DNA from: PALSA-505 sp036496025
GTDB taxonomy: Bacteria; Actinomycetota; Actinomycetes; Streptosporangiales; Streptosporangiaceae
Reading direction: 5' to 3'
NCBI GenBank assembly: GCA_036496025.1
Contig: DASXLW010000119.1
Location: 1 to 64,000, forward strand
DNA length: 64,000 nucleotides
In this document: piece after piece, positions 1 through 9,121 of the stretch
Position numbering within the stretch: the first letter of the stretch is position 1
How the letters are laid out: the number at the start of each line of letters is the position of its first letter
Program-made: the position numbers and the translations under genes
The notes under the pieces: generated by a model
Databases searched by the model: none
The model's input: the letters and a program-made list of their open reading frames with translations, nothing else
What the model was told of the DNA's origin: nothing

Positions 1-143
1 CAGACGGACTGCCGCGCGACAAGCTCGCCGAGCGTGCCCGCCGTGGCGGCCAGCTCCCGGACGTCGGAGGCGCTGCGCGCGACGGGCGTCCGTGACGTGG
101 CCGGGTCATCGGGCCAGCCCGTCCCCGGCTCGACCGGGCTCAT
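1..143 (-). CDS. Probable uracil-DNA glycosylase, N-terminal fragment
   Basis: An open frame starts with ATG at 143 and runs off the left edge of the window, giving about 47 residues. Its ATG overlaps the TGA stop of the ppx gene as ATGA, which marks it as the next gene of the same operon. The visible residues (beginning MSPVEPGTGWPDD and including ELAATAGTLGELVARQSV) are a hydrophilic N-terminus with no catalytic motif. In many actinobacteria a uracil-DNA glycosylase follows ppx here, and the residues resemble the linker region before its first Cys-rich motif. The coding call is good. The functional call rests on gene order plus weak similarity. Confidence 0.5.
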   Translation of the reverse strand, partial: MSPVEPGTGWPDDPATSRTPVARSASDVRELAATAGTLGELVARQSV

Positions 144-1111
144 CGGGGCGGCCGCATCGACCAGGCGATGCCGTCCAGGATGTCGTGCTCGCTGACCACG
201 ACCTCGGCGAAGCCGAACCGCTGCATGACCCGGTCGAGCACCAGCGCGCCGGCACCGATGACGTCGACCCGTCCCGGGTGCATGGCGGGGATCGCCGACC
301 GCTCCGCCCGGGTCTGGGCGAGCAGCCGGCGGGTCACCGATCGAACCTGGGCCGCCGTGATCCTGGCGTGATGGATGCGCTCAGGGTCATAGCCGGGCAG
401 GTCAAGCGCTATGGCAGCCACGGTGGTGACCGAGCCGGCCAGGCCGACCAGGGATCTGGCCCGCGTTACGCCTATCTTCGCGCCGGCCTCGTCCAGCGCG
501 GCGTCGATGTCCGAGATCGCGGCCGCGACCTGCTCCCGGCCCGGCGGATCGGAGTGCAGGTGCCGCTCGGTCATCCGGACGCACCCGATGTTCAGCGAGA
601 CGGCGGCCACCTCATCGGTCCGTGCCGGACCGCTATCGCCGCCCGGCGGGCCGCCCAGCACGAACTCGGTCGAGCCGCCGCCGATGTCGAGCACGAGATA
701 GGGCGGATCCGGAGGGTGGTCCATGGCGCCGAATTCGGCGGTCGCCCCCGCGAACGAGAGACGCGCCTCCTCGTCCCCGGTGAGTACCTCGGGCTCGACG
801 CCGAGGATACCGACCACGCCGCGGGTGAACTCGGCCGCGTTGGAGGCGTCTCTGGTGGCGCTGGTCGCGACCATGCGCACATCGTCCACCCCGCTGCCCC
901 GGATGATGGCGACGTACTCGCGGAGGGCACCGAGCGTGCGTTCCAGCGCCTCGGGAGCCAGCCGGCCGGTCTTGTCCACGCCCTGCCCGAGCCGGACGAT
1001 CTCCAGCCGCCGGTCGACGTCGGTGAGGGTGCGGCGGACCGGGTCCACGTCGGCGACAAGCAACCGGATCGAGTTCGTTCCGCAGTCGATCGCGGCCACC
1101 CGTGACGTCAT
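140..1111 (-). CDS. ppx: Ppx/GppA-family exopolyphosphatase
   Basis: The 323-residue product belongs to the Ppx/GppA phosphatase family, which hydrolyses terminal phosphates of polyphosphate or pppGpp in the cytoplasm. It has the ASKHA-fold phosphate motifs: DCGTNSIRLL at residues 9-18 and DIGGGSTEFV at 142-151. The start chosen is the ATG at 1111, preceded by a GGGGGGAG Shine-Dalgarno and overlapping the DUF501 stop as ATGA; the longer open frame to 1246 encodes low-complexity Arg/Gly residues. At about 320 residues it matches the short actinobacterial form with only the catalytic N-terminal domains. It is co-transcribed with eno, ftsB and DUF501. Substrate preference cannot be told from sequence. 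Confidence 0.9.
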   Translation of the reverse strand: MTSRVAAIDCGTNSIRLLVADVDPVRRTLTDVDRRLEIVRLGQGVDKTGRLAPEALERTLGALREYVAIIRGSGVDDVRMVATSATRDASNAAEFTRGVVGILGVEPEVLTGDEEARLSFAGATAEFGAMDHPPDPPYLVLDIGGGSTEFVLGGPPGGDSGPARTDEVAAVSLNIGCVRMTERHLHSDPPGREQVAAAISDIDAALDEAGAKIGVTRARSLVGLAGSVTTVAAIALDLPGYDPERIHHARITAAQVRSVTRRLLAQTRAERSAIPAMHPGRVDVIGAGALVLDRVMQRFGFAEVVVSEHDILDGIAWSMRPPR

Positions 1112-1647
1112 GCTCCCCCCGGGCGCGCTGGCGGCGGCACGCACGGGCCGTCCGCCCCCCAGTCCCCGGCGGCATCGGCCGCTTCCCGGCCCAGCGGATT
1201 CGCGCCGGGCACGGCCAGTTCGTGCGCCATCAGGGCGTGCAGGCACTTGACCCGGGCCGGCATCCCGCCCGAGCTCTGGGTGCCCGCGGGCAGCGGCCGG
1301 ATCCCGCAGGCCCGGGCCGCCTCGTCACGCCGGGCCAGGTAGTCGAGGTGGGCGGCCTGATAGGCGCGGCGCAGCGTCTCGTCGGCGGTCAGCCTGGCCG
1401 TCATCGCCGCCATCATCCCGCTCGCCTCCAGCCGGCCCGCCGCAGCCGACGCTCGGGGGCAGGTGAGGTAGTACAGGGTGGGGAACGGCGCGCCGTCGGG
1501 CAGCCGGGGCGCCGTCTGCACCACGTCCGGCAGGCCGCACCGGCATCGGTGCGCGACCGAGAACCAGCCACGCGGCGGGCGCCCGAGTTGGGCGGCTACC
1601 GCCGCCGCGTCCGCCGGGCTGATGGCGAGCGGTCCGGGATCGGTCAT
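1108..1647 (-). CDS. DUF501 family protein
   Basis: This 179-residue protein is a DUF501 family member, a conserved actinobacterial protein of unknown function nearly always found between ftsB/divIC and ppx. Near the N-terminus it has HRCRCGLP, followed by TLYYLTCPRA and, towards the C-terminus, GGMPARVKCLHALMAHELA. The conserved Cys and His residues suggest metal binding, but that is inference. The ATG at 1647 was chosen because it sits 2 bases after the ftsB stop and begins the conserved part (MTDPGPLAIS). The extension to 1788 overlaps ftsB. The stop overlaps the ppx start by four bases. Confidence 0.88.
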   Translation of the reverse strand: MTDPGPLAISPADAAAVAAQLGRPPRGWFSVAHRCRCGLPDVVQTAPRLPDGAPFPTLYYLTCPRASAAAGRLEASGMMAAMTARLTADETLRRAYQAAHLDYLARRDEAARACGIRPLPAGTQSSGGMPARVKCLHALMAHELAVPGANPLGREAADAAGDWGADGPCVPPPARPGGA

Positions 1648-1649
1648 CG

Positions 1650-2042
1650 TCAGGTTTTCTTGTCCGCCTGGCGCACCGATTGCCAGAGCCGTCCGTACCA
1701 CGTGCTGGGCCGGGCCGACCGCGGCGGGACGAGACCGACCGCGGGTTTCCCGTTCACGATTACGTAACAGGTCTGCGCGGGCAGGCACATATGCAGCTCG
1801 TCGCGCGCCCGTTGCTCGATGTAGGCCGGGTCGTTTAGCCGCTGCTGCTCCGCGCGCAGCTGGCCCAGCTGGACATACAGCGAGTGCTGCTGCGCGCCGA
1901 GCTGGCTGATCTGCCTGTGCTGGGCGATGTACTCGCGCACCGGGTAGGCCAGGGTCAGCATGATCGCGCAGATCACCGCGGCCAGGACCGCGGCCCGGCT
2001 GGTGAGCCGCGGCCGCGATTTACCGTCAGCGGACGTGCCCAT
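1650..2042 (-). CDS. FtsB/DivIC-family septum formation initiator
   Basis: A 130-residue bitopic membrane protein: a short basic N-terminus, one membrane segment at about residues 17-35, then a coiled coil (about 38-70) rich in Gln and Leu, and a C-terminal region with two Cys (LHMCLPAQTC). This is the architecture of FtsB/DivIC, which with FtsL and FtsQ links the divisome to septal peptidoglycan synthesis. Actinobacterial members follow eno, as here. The ATG overlaps the TAA of eno by one base, so it is translationally coupled. The C-terminal 40 residues are rich in Pro, Ser and Trp and are less conserved. Confidence 0.88.
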   Translation of the reverse strand: MGTSADGKSRPRLTSRAAVLAAVICAIMLTLAYPVREYIAQHRQISQLGAQQHSLYVQLGQLRAEQQRLNDPAYIEQRARDELHMCLPAQTCYVIVNGKPAVGLVPPRSARPSTWYGRLWQSVRQADKKT

Positions 2043-3328
2043 TAGGTCCCGGCCGCCGTGAACCGGGGAAACGCACCCGCGCCCGCGTAAGCCGCCGCGT
2101 CGTCGAGCAGTTCCTCAATCCGCAGCAACTGGTTGTACTTGGCCACTCGCTCGGACCGGCAGGGCGCGCCGGTCTTGATCTGGCCGCAGTTCAGCGCGAC
2201 GGCGAGATCCGCGATCGTGGTGTCCTCGGTCTCGCCCGACCTGTGACTGATCACGCAGCGGTATCCGCTGCGGTGGGCCAGTGATACGGCCTCGAACGTC
2301 TCGGTCAGCGTGCCGATCTGGTTGACCTTCACCAGCAGCGCGTTCGCCACATGCTCACTGACTCCGCGGCGGAGCCGTTCGGGATTTGTCACAAAGATAT
2401 CGTCGCCGACCACCTGCACCCGGCCGCCGATCTCGGCGGTCAGTTCCCGCCAGCCAGCCCAGTCCTCCTCGGCCAGCGGGTCCTCGATGGAGACCAGCGG
2501 GTAGGCATCCAGCCACTCGGCGTAGGTCCGGGTCATCTCGGCCGTGGTCCGGCTGCCGCCCTCGAAGGCGTAGGCGCCGTCGCGGTAGAACTCCGTGGCC
2601 GCCGCGTCGATGCCGAGCGCGACATCCTCGCCGGGGGTAAAGCCCGCGTTGCCGATCGCCTCGACGATCAGGTCGAGCGCGGCGCGGTTGTGCTTGAGGT
2701 CGGGGGCGAAGCCGCCCTCGTCGCCGACGCCCGTGCTCAGGCCGTGCTGCTTGAGCACGGACTTCAGCGCATGGTAGGTCTCCGCCCCCCAGCGCAGCGC
2801 CTCGGCGAACGTGACCGCGCCGATCGGGAGGATCATGAACTCCTGGATGTCCACGCTGTTATCGGCGTGCGCGCCGCCGTTGAGGATGTTCATCATCGGC
2901 ACCGGGAGCAGGTGCGCGTTCGGCCCGCCCAGGTAGCGGAACAGCGGCAGGCCCGCCGACTCGGCCGCGGCGCGCGCCACGGCCATGCTCACGCCGACGA
3001 TGGCGTTGGCGCCCAGCCGCGACTTGTCCGGCGTCCGGTCCAGGTCGATCATCGCCTGGTCGACGAGCCGCTGGTCATCGGCGTCGTAGCCGAGCAGCTC
3101 CGGCTGGATTTCGTCGATCACGCCCTGCACGGCCCGCTGCACGCCCTTGCCGCCGTACTCGTCGCCGCCGTCCCTGAGCTCCACCGCCTCGAACGCGCCG
3201 GTGGACGCCCCGCTCGGCACTCCCGCGCGTCCCGCGGTGCCGTCATCGAGCGCGACCTCGACCTCGACGGTCGGGTTACCACGCGAATCCAGGATCTGCC
3301 TGGCATGGATCGCTTCGATGGAAGCCAT
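2042..3328 (-). CDS. eno: Enolase (phosphopyruvate hydratase)
   Basis: Glycolytic enolase, 428 residues, converting 2-phosphoglycerate to phosphoenolpyruvate. The N-terminal domain begins IEAIHARQILDSRGNPTVEV. The metal ligands are visible as D241, E282 and D309 (VGDDIFVTN), the catalytic lysine is in LLVKVNQIGTLTET (K334), and the signature SHRSGETEDT lies at 361-370. Length is standard. The ATG at 3328 has an AGGAG site 8 bases upstream. It heads the eno-ftsB-DUF501-ppx operon, and a 167-base gap separates it from mazG, so it probably has its own promoter. Confidence 0.98.
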   Translation of the reverse strand: MASIEAIHARQILDSRGNPTVEVEVALDDGTAGRAGVPSGASTGAFEAVELRDGGDEYGGKGVQRAVQGVIDEIQPELLGYDADDQRLVDQAMIDLDRTPDKSRLGANAIVGVSMAVARAAAESAGLPLFRYLGGPNAHLLPVPMMNILNGGAHADNSVDIQEFMILPIGAVTFAEALRWGAETYHALKSVLKQHGLSTGVGDEGGFAPDLKHNRAALDLIVEAIGNAGFTPGEDVALGIDAAATEFYRDGAYAFEGGSRTTAEMTRTYAEWLDAYPLVSIEDPLAEEDWAGWRELTAEIGGRVQVVGDDIFVTNPERLRRGVSEHVANALLVKVNQIGTLTETFEAVSLAHRSGYRCVISHRSGETEDTTIADLAVALNCGQIKTGAPCRSERVAKYNQLLRIEELLDDAAAYAGAGAFPRFTAAGT

Positions 3329-3495
3329 TCGGGAGACTCCTGCTGGATGTGGTCGGCCTGGCCCGCTGGACGGTTTCAGTATTGGAGCCTAGTGCAGGGC
3401 CAGTTGGCTGATGAGCGGCCACGCCGAGTACGGCGCGCCCGGCCAGCGGTTAACGGAGAGCATCGGGCCTGCTATTACGCGCCTAATGCTTCGCG

Positions 3496-4644
3496 CTAAG
3501 CGGGTGGGCGGGACTGGGACTGCTCCCAGGCGTGGACGCGGTCGCGATAGCGACGGGAGGCCGCGCGCAGCTCGAGTTCGGGGTCCAGGCCGGCCGCCCG
3601 GGCCCGCTCCACCAGCAGGAACAGCCGCTCCCCCAGGGCCGCCGCCTCGTCACCCGGCGCCGGAGCCAATGCATCGCCGGGCGCCGAGGCGGGCGCCGCG
3701 GCGATCAGCTCGGCGGGGACACCGGAGCGCGCCGCGCGGCGCTGCAGCTGGGCGGCCAGGGCCAGAGCGGGCTGGCCGAACGGCACGCCGTCCAGGGCCG
3801 ACCCGGGCGAGCCGTCCGCGGACGCCCGTTCGGCGGCCTTGATCGCATCCCAGTTCTGCTTGACCTCGTCGGCGCCGGAAACCTCGACCGTGCTGAACAC
3901 GTGCGGGTGCCGGCGCACGAGTTTGGCCACGATCCCGTCCGCGACGTCATCGATGGTGTAGCCGGTGCCGTCGGTGCGCTCGGCCGCCACCCGGGCGTGG
4001 AACGCCACCTGCAGCAGGACGTCACCGAGTTCCTCGCGCAGCGCGGCCTGATCGCCGTCTTCGAGCGCCTCCAGCGCCTCGTACGACTCCTCGATCAGGT
4101 GCGGCGCCAGCGTCTCATGGGTCTGCTTGGCGTCCCATGGGCAGTTCACGCGGAGCGTGTCCATGGTGGCCACCAGGTCGAGCAGGCGGGCGCCGGGCAG
4201 GTCATAAGAGCCAGGCAGCAGCTCGACCTCGGGTCCGCCGCCGGGCAGCGCGCCGAGGGCGGCGAGCAGCTCCCCCGCGGCGTGGCGGCCGTCAAGTAGG
4301 CCGGGCCGGCCCTCCGGAGCACTCATCCGGGCGCCGGGGCCAGCCAGCCAGCCGTCCGGGGCGGCCAGCCAGACCACGCTGCCCGGGGCGGCGGCCGACG
4401 CCTCCTGGTCAAGCAGGCCGGCCAGGGAGTGCGGGCCGCTATCGGCGACGACCCGGCAGTCGATCCCGGCCTCGGCCAGGGCCGGCAGCTGCGGATGGTC
4501 CGGCCAGCCGGTCAGGACCTGGCCGGCGCGGCGCAGCGTATCCCAGGCCCGCGCGCTCAGCAGACCCGGCGCCACCCGGGCACTGGTCGCCAGCACCACG
4601 AGGCGAGCGGAGCGGGAGGCCGGCGGCCGGGGCGAGGGGTCCAC
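3496..4644 (-). CDS. mazG: Nucleoside triphosphate pyrophosphohydrolase MazG
   Basis: All-alpha NTP pyrophosphatase of 382 residues that cleaves (d)NTPs to monophosphate plus pyrophosphate, a house-cleaning and stress role. The MazG domain lies at about 155-330, with the metal-binding set EESYE (185-189) and EELGD (204-208) and the substrate segment CPWDAKQTHETL (168-179). The 150 N-terminal residues are not recognised with confidence. The GTG start at 4644 shares its G with the TAG of the lipoprotein gene upstream, so coupling decides the start; the longer open frame to 4818 lies inside that gene. A second, weaker MazG-like segment follows near residue 290. Confidence 0.92.
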   Translation of the reverse strand: MDPSPRPPASRSARLVVLATSARVAPGLLSARAWDTLRRAGQVLTGWPDHPQLPALAEAGIDCRVVADSGPHSLAGLLDQEASAAAPGSVVWLAAPDGWLAGPGARMSAPEGRPGLLDGRHAAGELLAALGALPGGGPEVELLPGSYDLPGARLLDLVATMDTLRVNCPWDAKQTHETLAPHLIEESYEALEALEDGDQAALREELGDVLLQVAFHARVAAERTDGTGYTIDDVADGIVAKLVRRHPHVFSTVEVSGADEVKQNWDAIKAAERASADGSPGSALDGVPFGQPALALAAQLQRRAARSGVPAELIAAAPASAPGDALAPAPGDEAAALGERLFLLVERARAAGLDPELELRAASRRYRDRVHAWEQSQSRPPA

Positions 4645-5351
4645 TAGCAAGCCGGGGTGAACTGCGGCTTGGCGGACGGCGATGCGCTCGGTGACGCGGA
4701 AGCGCCCGGCTCGGGAGCAGACAGCGTGTTGGCCGGCGCCACGACGTTCAGCTGGCCGTAGTCGAACCTGCCGAACTGCGGGTTGACCTTGATGTCCAGG
4801 TTCTTGGCCGCCATGCACTGCGCGTGATCGAACGCCTGGTTGAGCGCCTGCTGCGCCGTCGAGGAACGCGGTGTCTTGCCGCCGTCGAGGCGATCGACGA
4901 GCGCGTTCGCGATCGCCTGGTACCGGCCGAGGTCAGAGTTGACCAGATTAGGCGGCAGGCCGTTCTGCACGGCCAGGGCGCTCAGGCTGGGTATTCCCGA
5001 CGCCTTTCCCTGGGACGAGATCTCACTGAGCGCCCGCTGGACGTCTCCCTGGCTGACGGTGATGCCCTCGCGCTTGGCGAGCTCCTCGCGGATCCGGAAC
5101 CTGAGCAGCCAGGCCAGCACCACCTGCGGCATCTGCGAGGTCGGGAAGGCGAGCCGCACCTTGTCCGCGTGGTAGCTGTTGTTCAGGTTGGAGACTTCAG
5201 TGGCCAGGGTCGAGGAGGTGATCCGGTCACCGCCGACGATAGCCGCGGAACCCAGCTGGACCGGCCCGCAGGCCGCCAGCGCGATGCACCCGCCGAATGC
5301 GACGACGGCCAGCCTGGCCGCACGACGCTGCCTGATCGAAATGCGGAGCAC
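4644..5351 (-). CDS. SurA N-terminal-domain lipoprotein
   Basis: A 235-residue predicted lipoprotein. A basic N-terminus leads into a hydrophobic stretch ending in the lipobox IALAAC (Cys28), so the mature protein should be anchored on the outer face of the membrane. The body resembles the N-terminal helical chaperone domain of SurA/PrsA-type proteins (residues about 40-180); I see no parvulin PPIase domain. The C-terminus is a low-complexity Ser/Ala/Pro tail. The GTG at 5351 was chosen because AAGGGA lies 7 bases upstream, and the longer frame to 5426 overlaps mfd. The position between mfd and mazG is typical of actinobacteria. Confidence 0.82.
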   Translation of the reverse strand: MLRISIRQRRAARLAVVAFGGCIALAACGPVQLGSAAIVGGDRITSSTLATEVSNLNNSYHADKVRLAFPTSQMPQVVLAWLLRFRIREELAKREGITVSQGDVQRALSEISSQGKASGIPSLSALAVQNGLPPNLVNSDLGRYQAIANALVDRLDGGKTPRSSTAQQALNQAFDHAQCMAAKNLDIKVNPQFGRFDYGQLNVVAPANTLSAPEPGASASPSASPSAKPQFTPAC

Positions 5352-5365
5352 GACGCGGTCCCTTC

Positions 5366-8300
5366 TCACTCTTCGCCTCCCGGCGGCTGCAGCCCGCCGA
5401 ATATCGTCTCGATGAGCTCGCAGCACCAGGTCAGCAGCTCCTGGTCGCGCAGCGGCTGAGCGCCCAGCGATGTCGCGGGTGCCTGGCGCCCGGACGCCCG
5501 AGACCCGCCAGCCGCCGCCTTCGGCGCCGGTACGAGCATGGTACGCACTGTCGGCTTGAGCACGGTCTTGGGGTACAGCCGGTGCACTCTGACCTCTCGC
5601 GACTCGGGCAGCTGGACCGGAGCGAACCGTACGTGCGCGCCCTGCAGGGTGATATCGGTCAGCCCGGCGCGGCGGGCCCGCTCGCGCAGCCGCGCCACCT
5701 CCAGCAGGTTCAGCACCGGGACCGGCGGCGGGCCGTAGCGGTCGGTCAGTTCGTCGCGCACCGCCGTCGCATCGTCGTCCGACTCGATCGCCGCGATCCG
5801 GGTGTAGGCCTCCAGCCTGAGCCGCTCGCCCGGTACGTACTCGTGCGGGATGTGCGCGTTGACCGGCAGCTCGACCCGGACCTCCTGACGGGCGGGCTTC
5901 CCGCTGCCCCTCAGCTCGCTGACCGCCTCGCCGATCATGCGCACGTACAGGTCGAATCCGACGCCGGCGATGTGACCGGACTGCTCGCCGCCGAGCAGGT
6001 TGCCCGCGCCGCGAATTTCCAGATCCTTCATGGCTACGTGCAGGCCGGCGCCGATCTCGGTGTGCTGGGCGACCGTGGCCAGGCGCTCGTGCGCAGTCTC
6101 GGTCAGCGCCCGCTCGGGAGGGAACAGGAAGTAGGCATAGGCCCGCTCCCTGGACCGTCCCACCCGGCCGCGGAGCTGGTGCAGCTGGGACAGGCCGTAG
6201 GCGTCGGCCCGGTCCACGATGAGCGTGTTCGCGTTCGGGATGTCCAGCCCCGATTCCACGATCGTGGTCGCCACCAGCACGTCGTAGTTCTTCTCCCAGA
6301 AATCGACCATGATCTTCTCAAGCGTGTGCTCGTTCATCTGGCCGTGCGCGATCGCGACCCGCGCCTCCGGCACCAGCTGCGCCACCCGGGCGCCGACCTT
6401 GCCGATCGACGCCACCCGGTTGTGCACGAAGAAGACCTGGCCGTCGCGGAGCAGCTCGCGGCGGATGGCCGCGGCGATCTGCTTCTCGTCATAGGCGCCG
6501 ACGAAGGTGAGCACGGGGTGGCGTTCCTCGGGCGGGGTGAGGATCGTGGACATCTCCCTGATGCCGGCCACCCCCATCTCCAGCGTGCGCGGGATCGGCG
6601 TGGCCGACATGGACAGCACGTCCACCTCGGTGCGCAGCCGCTTCAGGTACTCCTTGTGCTCGACGCCGAACTTCTGCTCCTCATCGATGATCAGCAGGCC
6701 GAGCCGCTTGAACCTGGTCTCCGGTGACAGCAGCCGGTGGGTGCCGATGACCACGTCGACGGTGCCGTCGGCCAGGCCCCGGAGGGTCTCCGCGGCCTCC
6801 GCGTTGCTCTGGAACCTGGATAGCGACCTGACCTCGACCGGGAACGGCGCGTACCGCTCCCCGAACGTCACGCCGTGCTGCTGGACCAGCAGCGTGGTCG
6901 GCACCAGCACGGCCACCTGCATTCCGTCCTGCACGGCCTTGAAGGCTGCCCTGACCGCGATCTCGGTCTTGCCGTTGCCGACGTCGCCGCAGATCAGCCG
7001 GTCCATCGGGACCGGGCGCTCCATGTCTTCCTTGACCTCGTCGATGGCCCCGAGCTGGTCGGGCGTCTCGACGTAGGGAAAGGCGTCCTCCAGCTCGCGC
7101 TGCCAGGGGGTGTCGGGAGCGAACGCGTGCCCGGGCGACGCGGTCCTGGCCGAGTACAGCCTGATCAGCTCGGCGGCGATCTGCCGGACGGCCTTGCGCG
7201 CGCGCCCCTTGGTCTTGGCCCAGTCCGCACCGCCCAGCCGGTGCAGGCTCGGCGCCTCGCCGCCTGAGTACCTGGTCACCTCGTCGAGCTGGTCGGTGGG
7301 CACATAGAGCCGGTCCGGCGGCTGGCCGCGCTTGCTCGGCGCGTACTCGATGACGAGGTACTCCCGGGTGGCCCCGGCCACGGTGCGGCTGGTCATCTCC
7401 AGGTACCTGCCGACGCCGTGCTGCTCGTGCACCACGTAATCGCCCGGCTCCAGCTCGAGCGGGTCGATGCCGCCGCGGCGCCTGCTCGGCATCCGTGCCG
7501 TCTCCCGCGCACCGACCCGCTGGCCGGCCAGATCGCTCTCGGTCAGCACCGCAAGCCTGGCCCCCGGCCAGCTGAAGCCGTGGCCGATCAGGCCGGTGGA
7601 CACGTAGGGGACGCCGGGCTCCGGCGGTTCGTCCAGGTCGGCGAGGCGCGCACCGAAACCCTCCCCCCGCAGCAGCTCGGTGAGGCGCTGCGCCGGGCCG
7701 TGTCCTTCGGTGACCATGACGACTCGCCAGCCATCGGCCAGCCAGCGCGCGACATGGGGGAAGACTCGCGCGGTGTCACCCCGGTAGGACTCCGCCGGCC
7801 TGGCCCCGGTGACGAACACCTGCCGCTCGCCGTGACCGTGCCCGGGTTCCGCCCGATGCGGCCGGATCGGCTCCGGCCCTGTCCCCTCGAGCCTTGTCCC
7901 GTCGGGCCCTGTCCCGTCGGGCCCTGTCCCGTCGAGCTCCGTCCCGTCGGGCCCCGCGTCGTCGGCATCGCCCACGCCGAACGGGGTGAGCGTCCACCAC
8001 GGCAGTCCGAGCCGGTTGGCGGTGGCGCGCACCTCGGTTATCGGCCGGAAAGCGGACTCGCCCAGGTCGATCGGCGCCTGTCCGCCCGCCGCCGCATTCA
8101 CCCAGGACGCCTCCAGGAACTCCTCGCTGGTCCGGACCAGCTCGCCGGCTCTGGTCCTGATCCGCTCCGGGTCGCAGGCCAGCACGTAGCCGCCAGCCGG
8201 AACGTGGTCGAGCAGCAGTTCCATCCGCTCGGCCAGCACCGGAGCGAACGCCTCCATCCCCTCGACGGCGATCCCGTCGGCCAGCTTGCCGAGCACGTCG

Positions 8301-9121
8301 GACAGGCCGGGATGGTCGGCGGCCAGTTCCTTGGCCCGCTCCCGGACGGCGGGGGTGAGCAGCATCTCGCGACAAGGCGGCGCCCATAGCACGTTGGCCG
8401 GGCCGAGACTGCGCTGGTCGGCGACCTTGAAGTAGCGGATCTCATCCACCGTGTCGCCGAAGAACTCGATTCTCAGCGGGTGCTCTTCGGTCGGCGGGAA
8501 CACGTCCAGGATCCCGCCGCGCACCGCGAGGTCGCCGCGCTTCTCGACCAGATCGACCCGGGTGTAGCCGATGTCGATCAGCCTGGTCAGCACCTCGTCT
8601 TGGTCGGCGGCCTGGTCCGGGGCCAGCCGCACCGGATCAAGATCGCCGAGCCCGGCGACGATCGGCTGCAACAGGCCGCGGACCGGCGTAACCACGACCG
8701 CCAGCGGGCCAGCGACCGGATCCGAAGGGTCCGGGTGAGCCAGCCTGCGCAGCACGGCCAGCCGCTGCCCGACCGTGTCCGAGCGCGGCGACAGCCGTTC
8801 GTGCGGGAGCGTCTCCCAGGCGGGGAAGCACGCCACCGACTGGGCCGGCAGCAGCGAGCCGAGCGCGGCCGTGAGGTCGTCGGCCTCCCGGGCGGTGGCC
8901 GTCACGGCCAGCACGAAGCGGCCAGCCTGGGCGGCCAGGGCCGCGGCCACGAACGGGCGGAGCTCGGCCGGTCCGACCAGGTCCGCACCGCCCGGTCCGT
9001 CCGTGGCCGGGCCGGCCAGGTCCCTGTCGGCGGGCGCGACAGCCCCGGCGCGGGCCAGGTCAAGGGCAGCCCTGAGCTGTGGGTCATCGGCTATGACGCT
9101 GAGAAGTCCGGCGAGGCTCAT
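5366..9121 (-). CDS. mfd: Transcription-repair coupling factor Mfd
   Basis: DNA translocase of 1251 residues that pushes stalled RNA polymerase off damaged templates and recruits UvrA. It has the UvrB-like N-terminal module, an RNA-polymerase-interacting domain (PGDYVVHEQHGVGRY), an SF2 motor with Walker A GDVGNGKTEIA at about residue 710 and DEEQ in LLIIDEEQKFG at about 810, a RecG-like translocation motif region, and a C-terminal TRCF domain. The ATG at 9121 has AGAGGA just upstream; a GTG seven codons earlier is the alternative. An acidic Gly/Asp/Thr insertion sits at residues about 380-420 inside the N-terminal half (see the repeat entry). Confidence 0.97.
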   Translation of the reverse strand: MSLAGLLSVIADDPQLRAALDLARAGAVAPADRDLAGPATDGPGGADLVGPAELRPFVAAALAAQAGRFVLAVTATAREADDLTAALGSLLPAQSVACFPAWETLPHERLSPRSDTVGQRLAVLRRLAHPDPSDPVAGPLAVVVTPVRGLLQPIVAGLGDLDPVRLAPDQAADQDEVLTRLIDIGYTRVDLVEKRGDLAVRGGILDVFPPTEEHPLRIEFFGDTVDEIRYFKVADQRSLGPANVLWAPPCREMLLTPAVRERAKELAADHPGLSDVLGKLADGIAVEGMEAFAPVLAERMELLLDHVPAGGYVLACDPERIRTRAGELVRTSEEFLEASWVNAAAGGQAPIDLGESAFRPITEVRATANRLGLPWWTLTPFGVGDADDAGPDGTELDGTGPDGTGPDGTRLEGTGPEPIRPHRAEPGHGHGERQVFVTGARPAESYRGDTARVFPHVARWLADGWRVVMVTEGHGPAQRLTELLRGEGFGARLADLDEPPEPGVPYVSTGLIGHGFSWPGARLAVLTESDLAGQRVGARETARMPSRRRGGIDPLELEPGDYVVHEQHGVGRYLEMTSRTVAGATREYLVIEYAPSKRGQPPDRLYVPTDQLDEVTRYSGGEAPSLHRLGGADWAKTKGRARKAVRQIAAELIRLYSARTASPGHAFAPDTPWQRELEDAFPYVETPDQLGAIDEVKEDMERPVPMDRLICGDVGNGKTEIAVRAAFKAVQDGMQVAVLVPTTLLVQQHGVTFGERYAPFPVEVRSLSRFQSNAEAAETLRGLADGTVDVVIGTHRLLSPETRFKRLGLLIIDEEQKFGVEHKEYLKRLRTEVDVLSMSATPIPRTLEMGVAGIREMSTILTPPEERHPVLTFVGAYDEKQIAAAIRRELLRDGQVFFVHNRVASIGKVGARVAQLVPEARVAIAHGQMNEHTLEKIMVDFWEKNYDVLVATTIVESGLDIPNANTLIVDRADAYGLSQLHQLRGRVGRSRERAYAYFLFPPERALTETAHERLATVAQHTEIGAGLHVAMKDLEIRGAGNLLGGEQSGHIAGVGFDLYVRMIGEAVSELRGSGKPARQEVRVELPVNAHIPHEYVPGERLRLEAYTRIAAIESDDDATAVRDELTDRYGPPPVPVLNLLEVARLRERARRAGLTDITLQGAHVRFAPVQLPESREVRVHRLYPKTVLKPTVRTMLVPAPKAAAGGSRASGRQAPATSLGAQPLRDQELLTWCCELIETIFGGLQPPGGEE
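7876..7950 (-). repeat. Five 15-bp tandem units inside mfd
   Basis: Five consecutive 15-base units, consensus GCCCTGTCCCGTCGG on the plus strand, encode five copies of a PDGTx/LDGTx pentapeptide on the minus strand. The frame is preserved. The insert lies in a poorly conserved linker of Mfd between the UvrB-like module and the polymerase-interacting domain. Confidence 0.9.

Noticed and set aside
3481..3500. Short repeat TAATGCTTCGCGCTAAG, resembled by TAACGCTTCGCGCTCAG near 21897
   Set aside because: Only two imperfect copies, each after a gene end, with a weak stem. Too little to call a repeat family.
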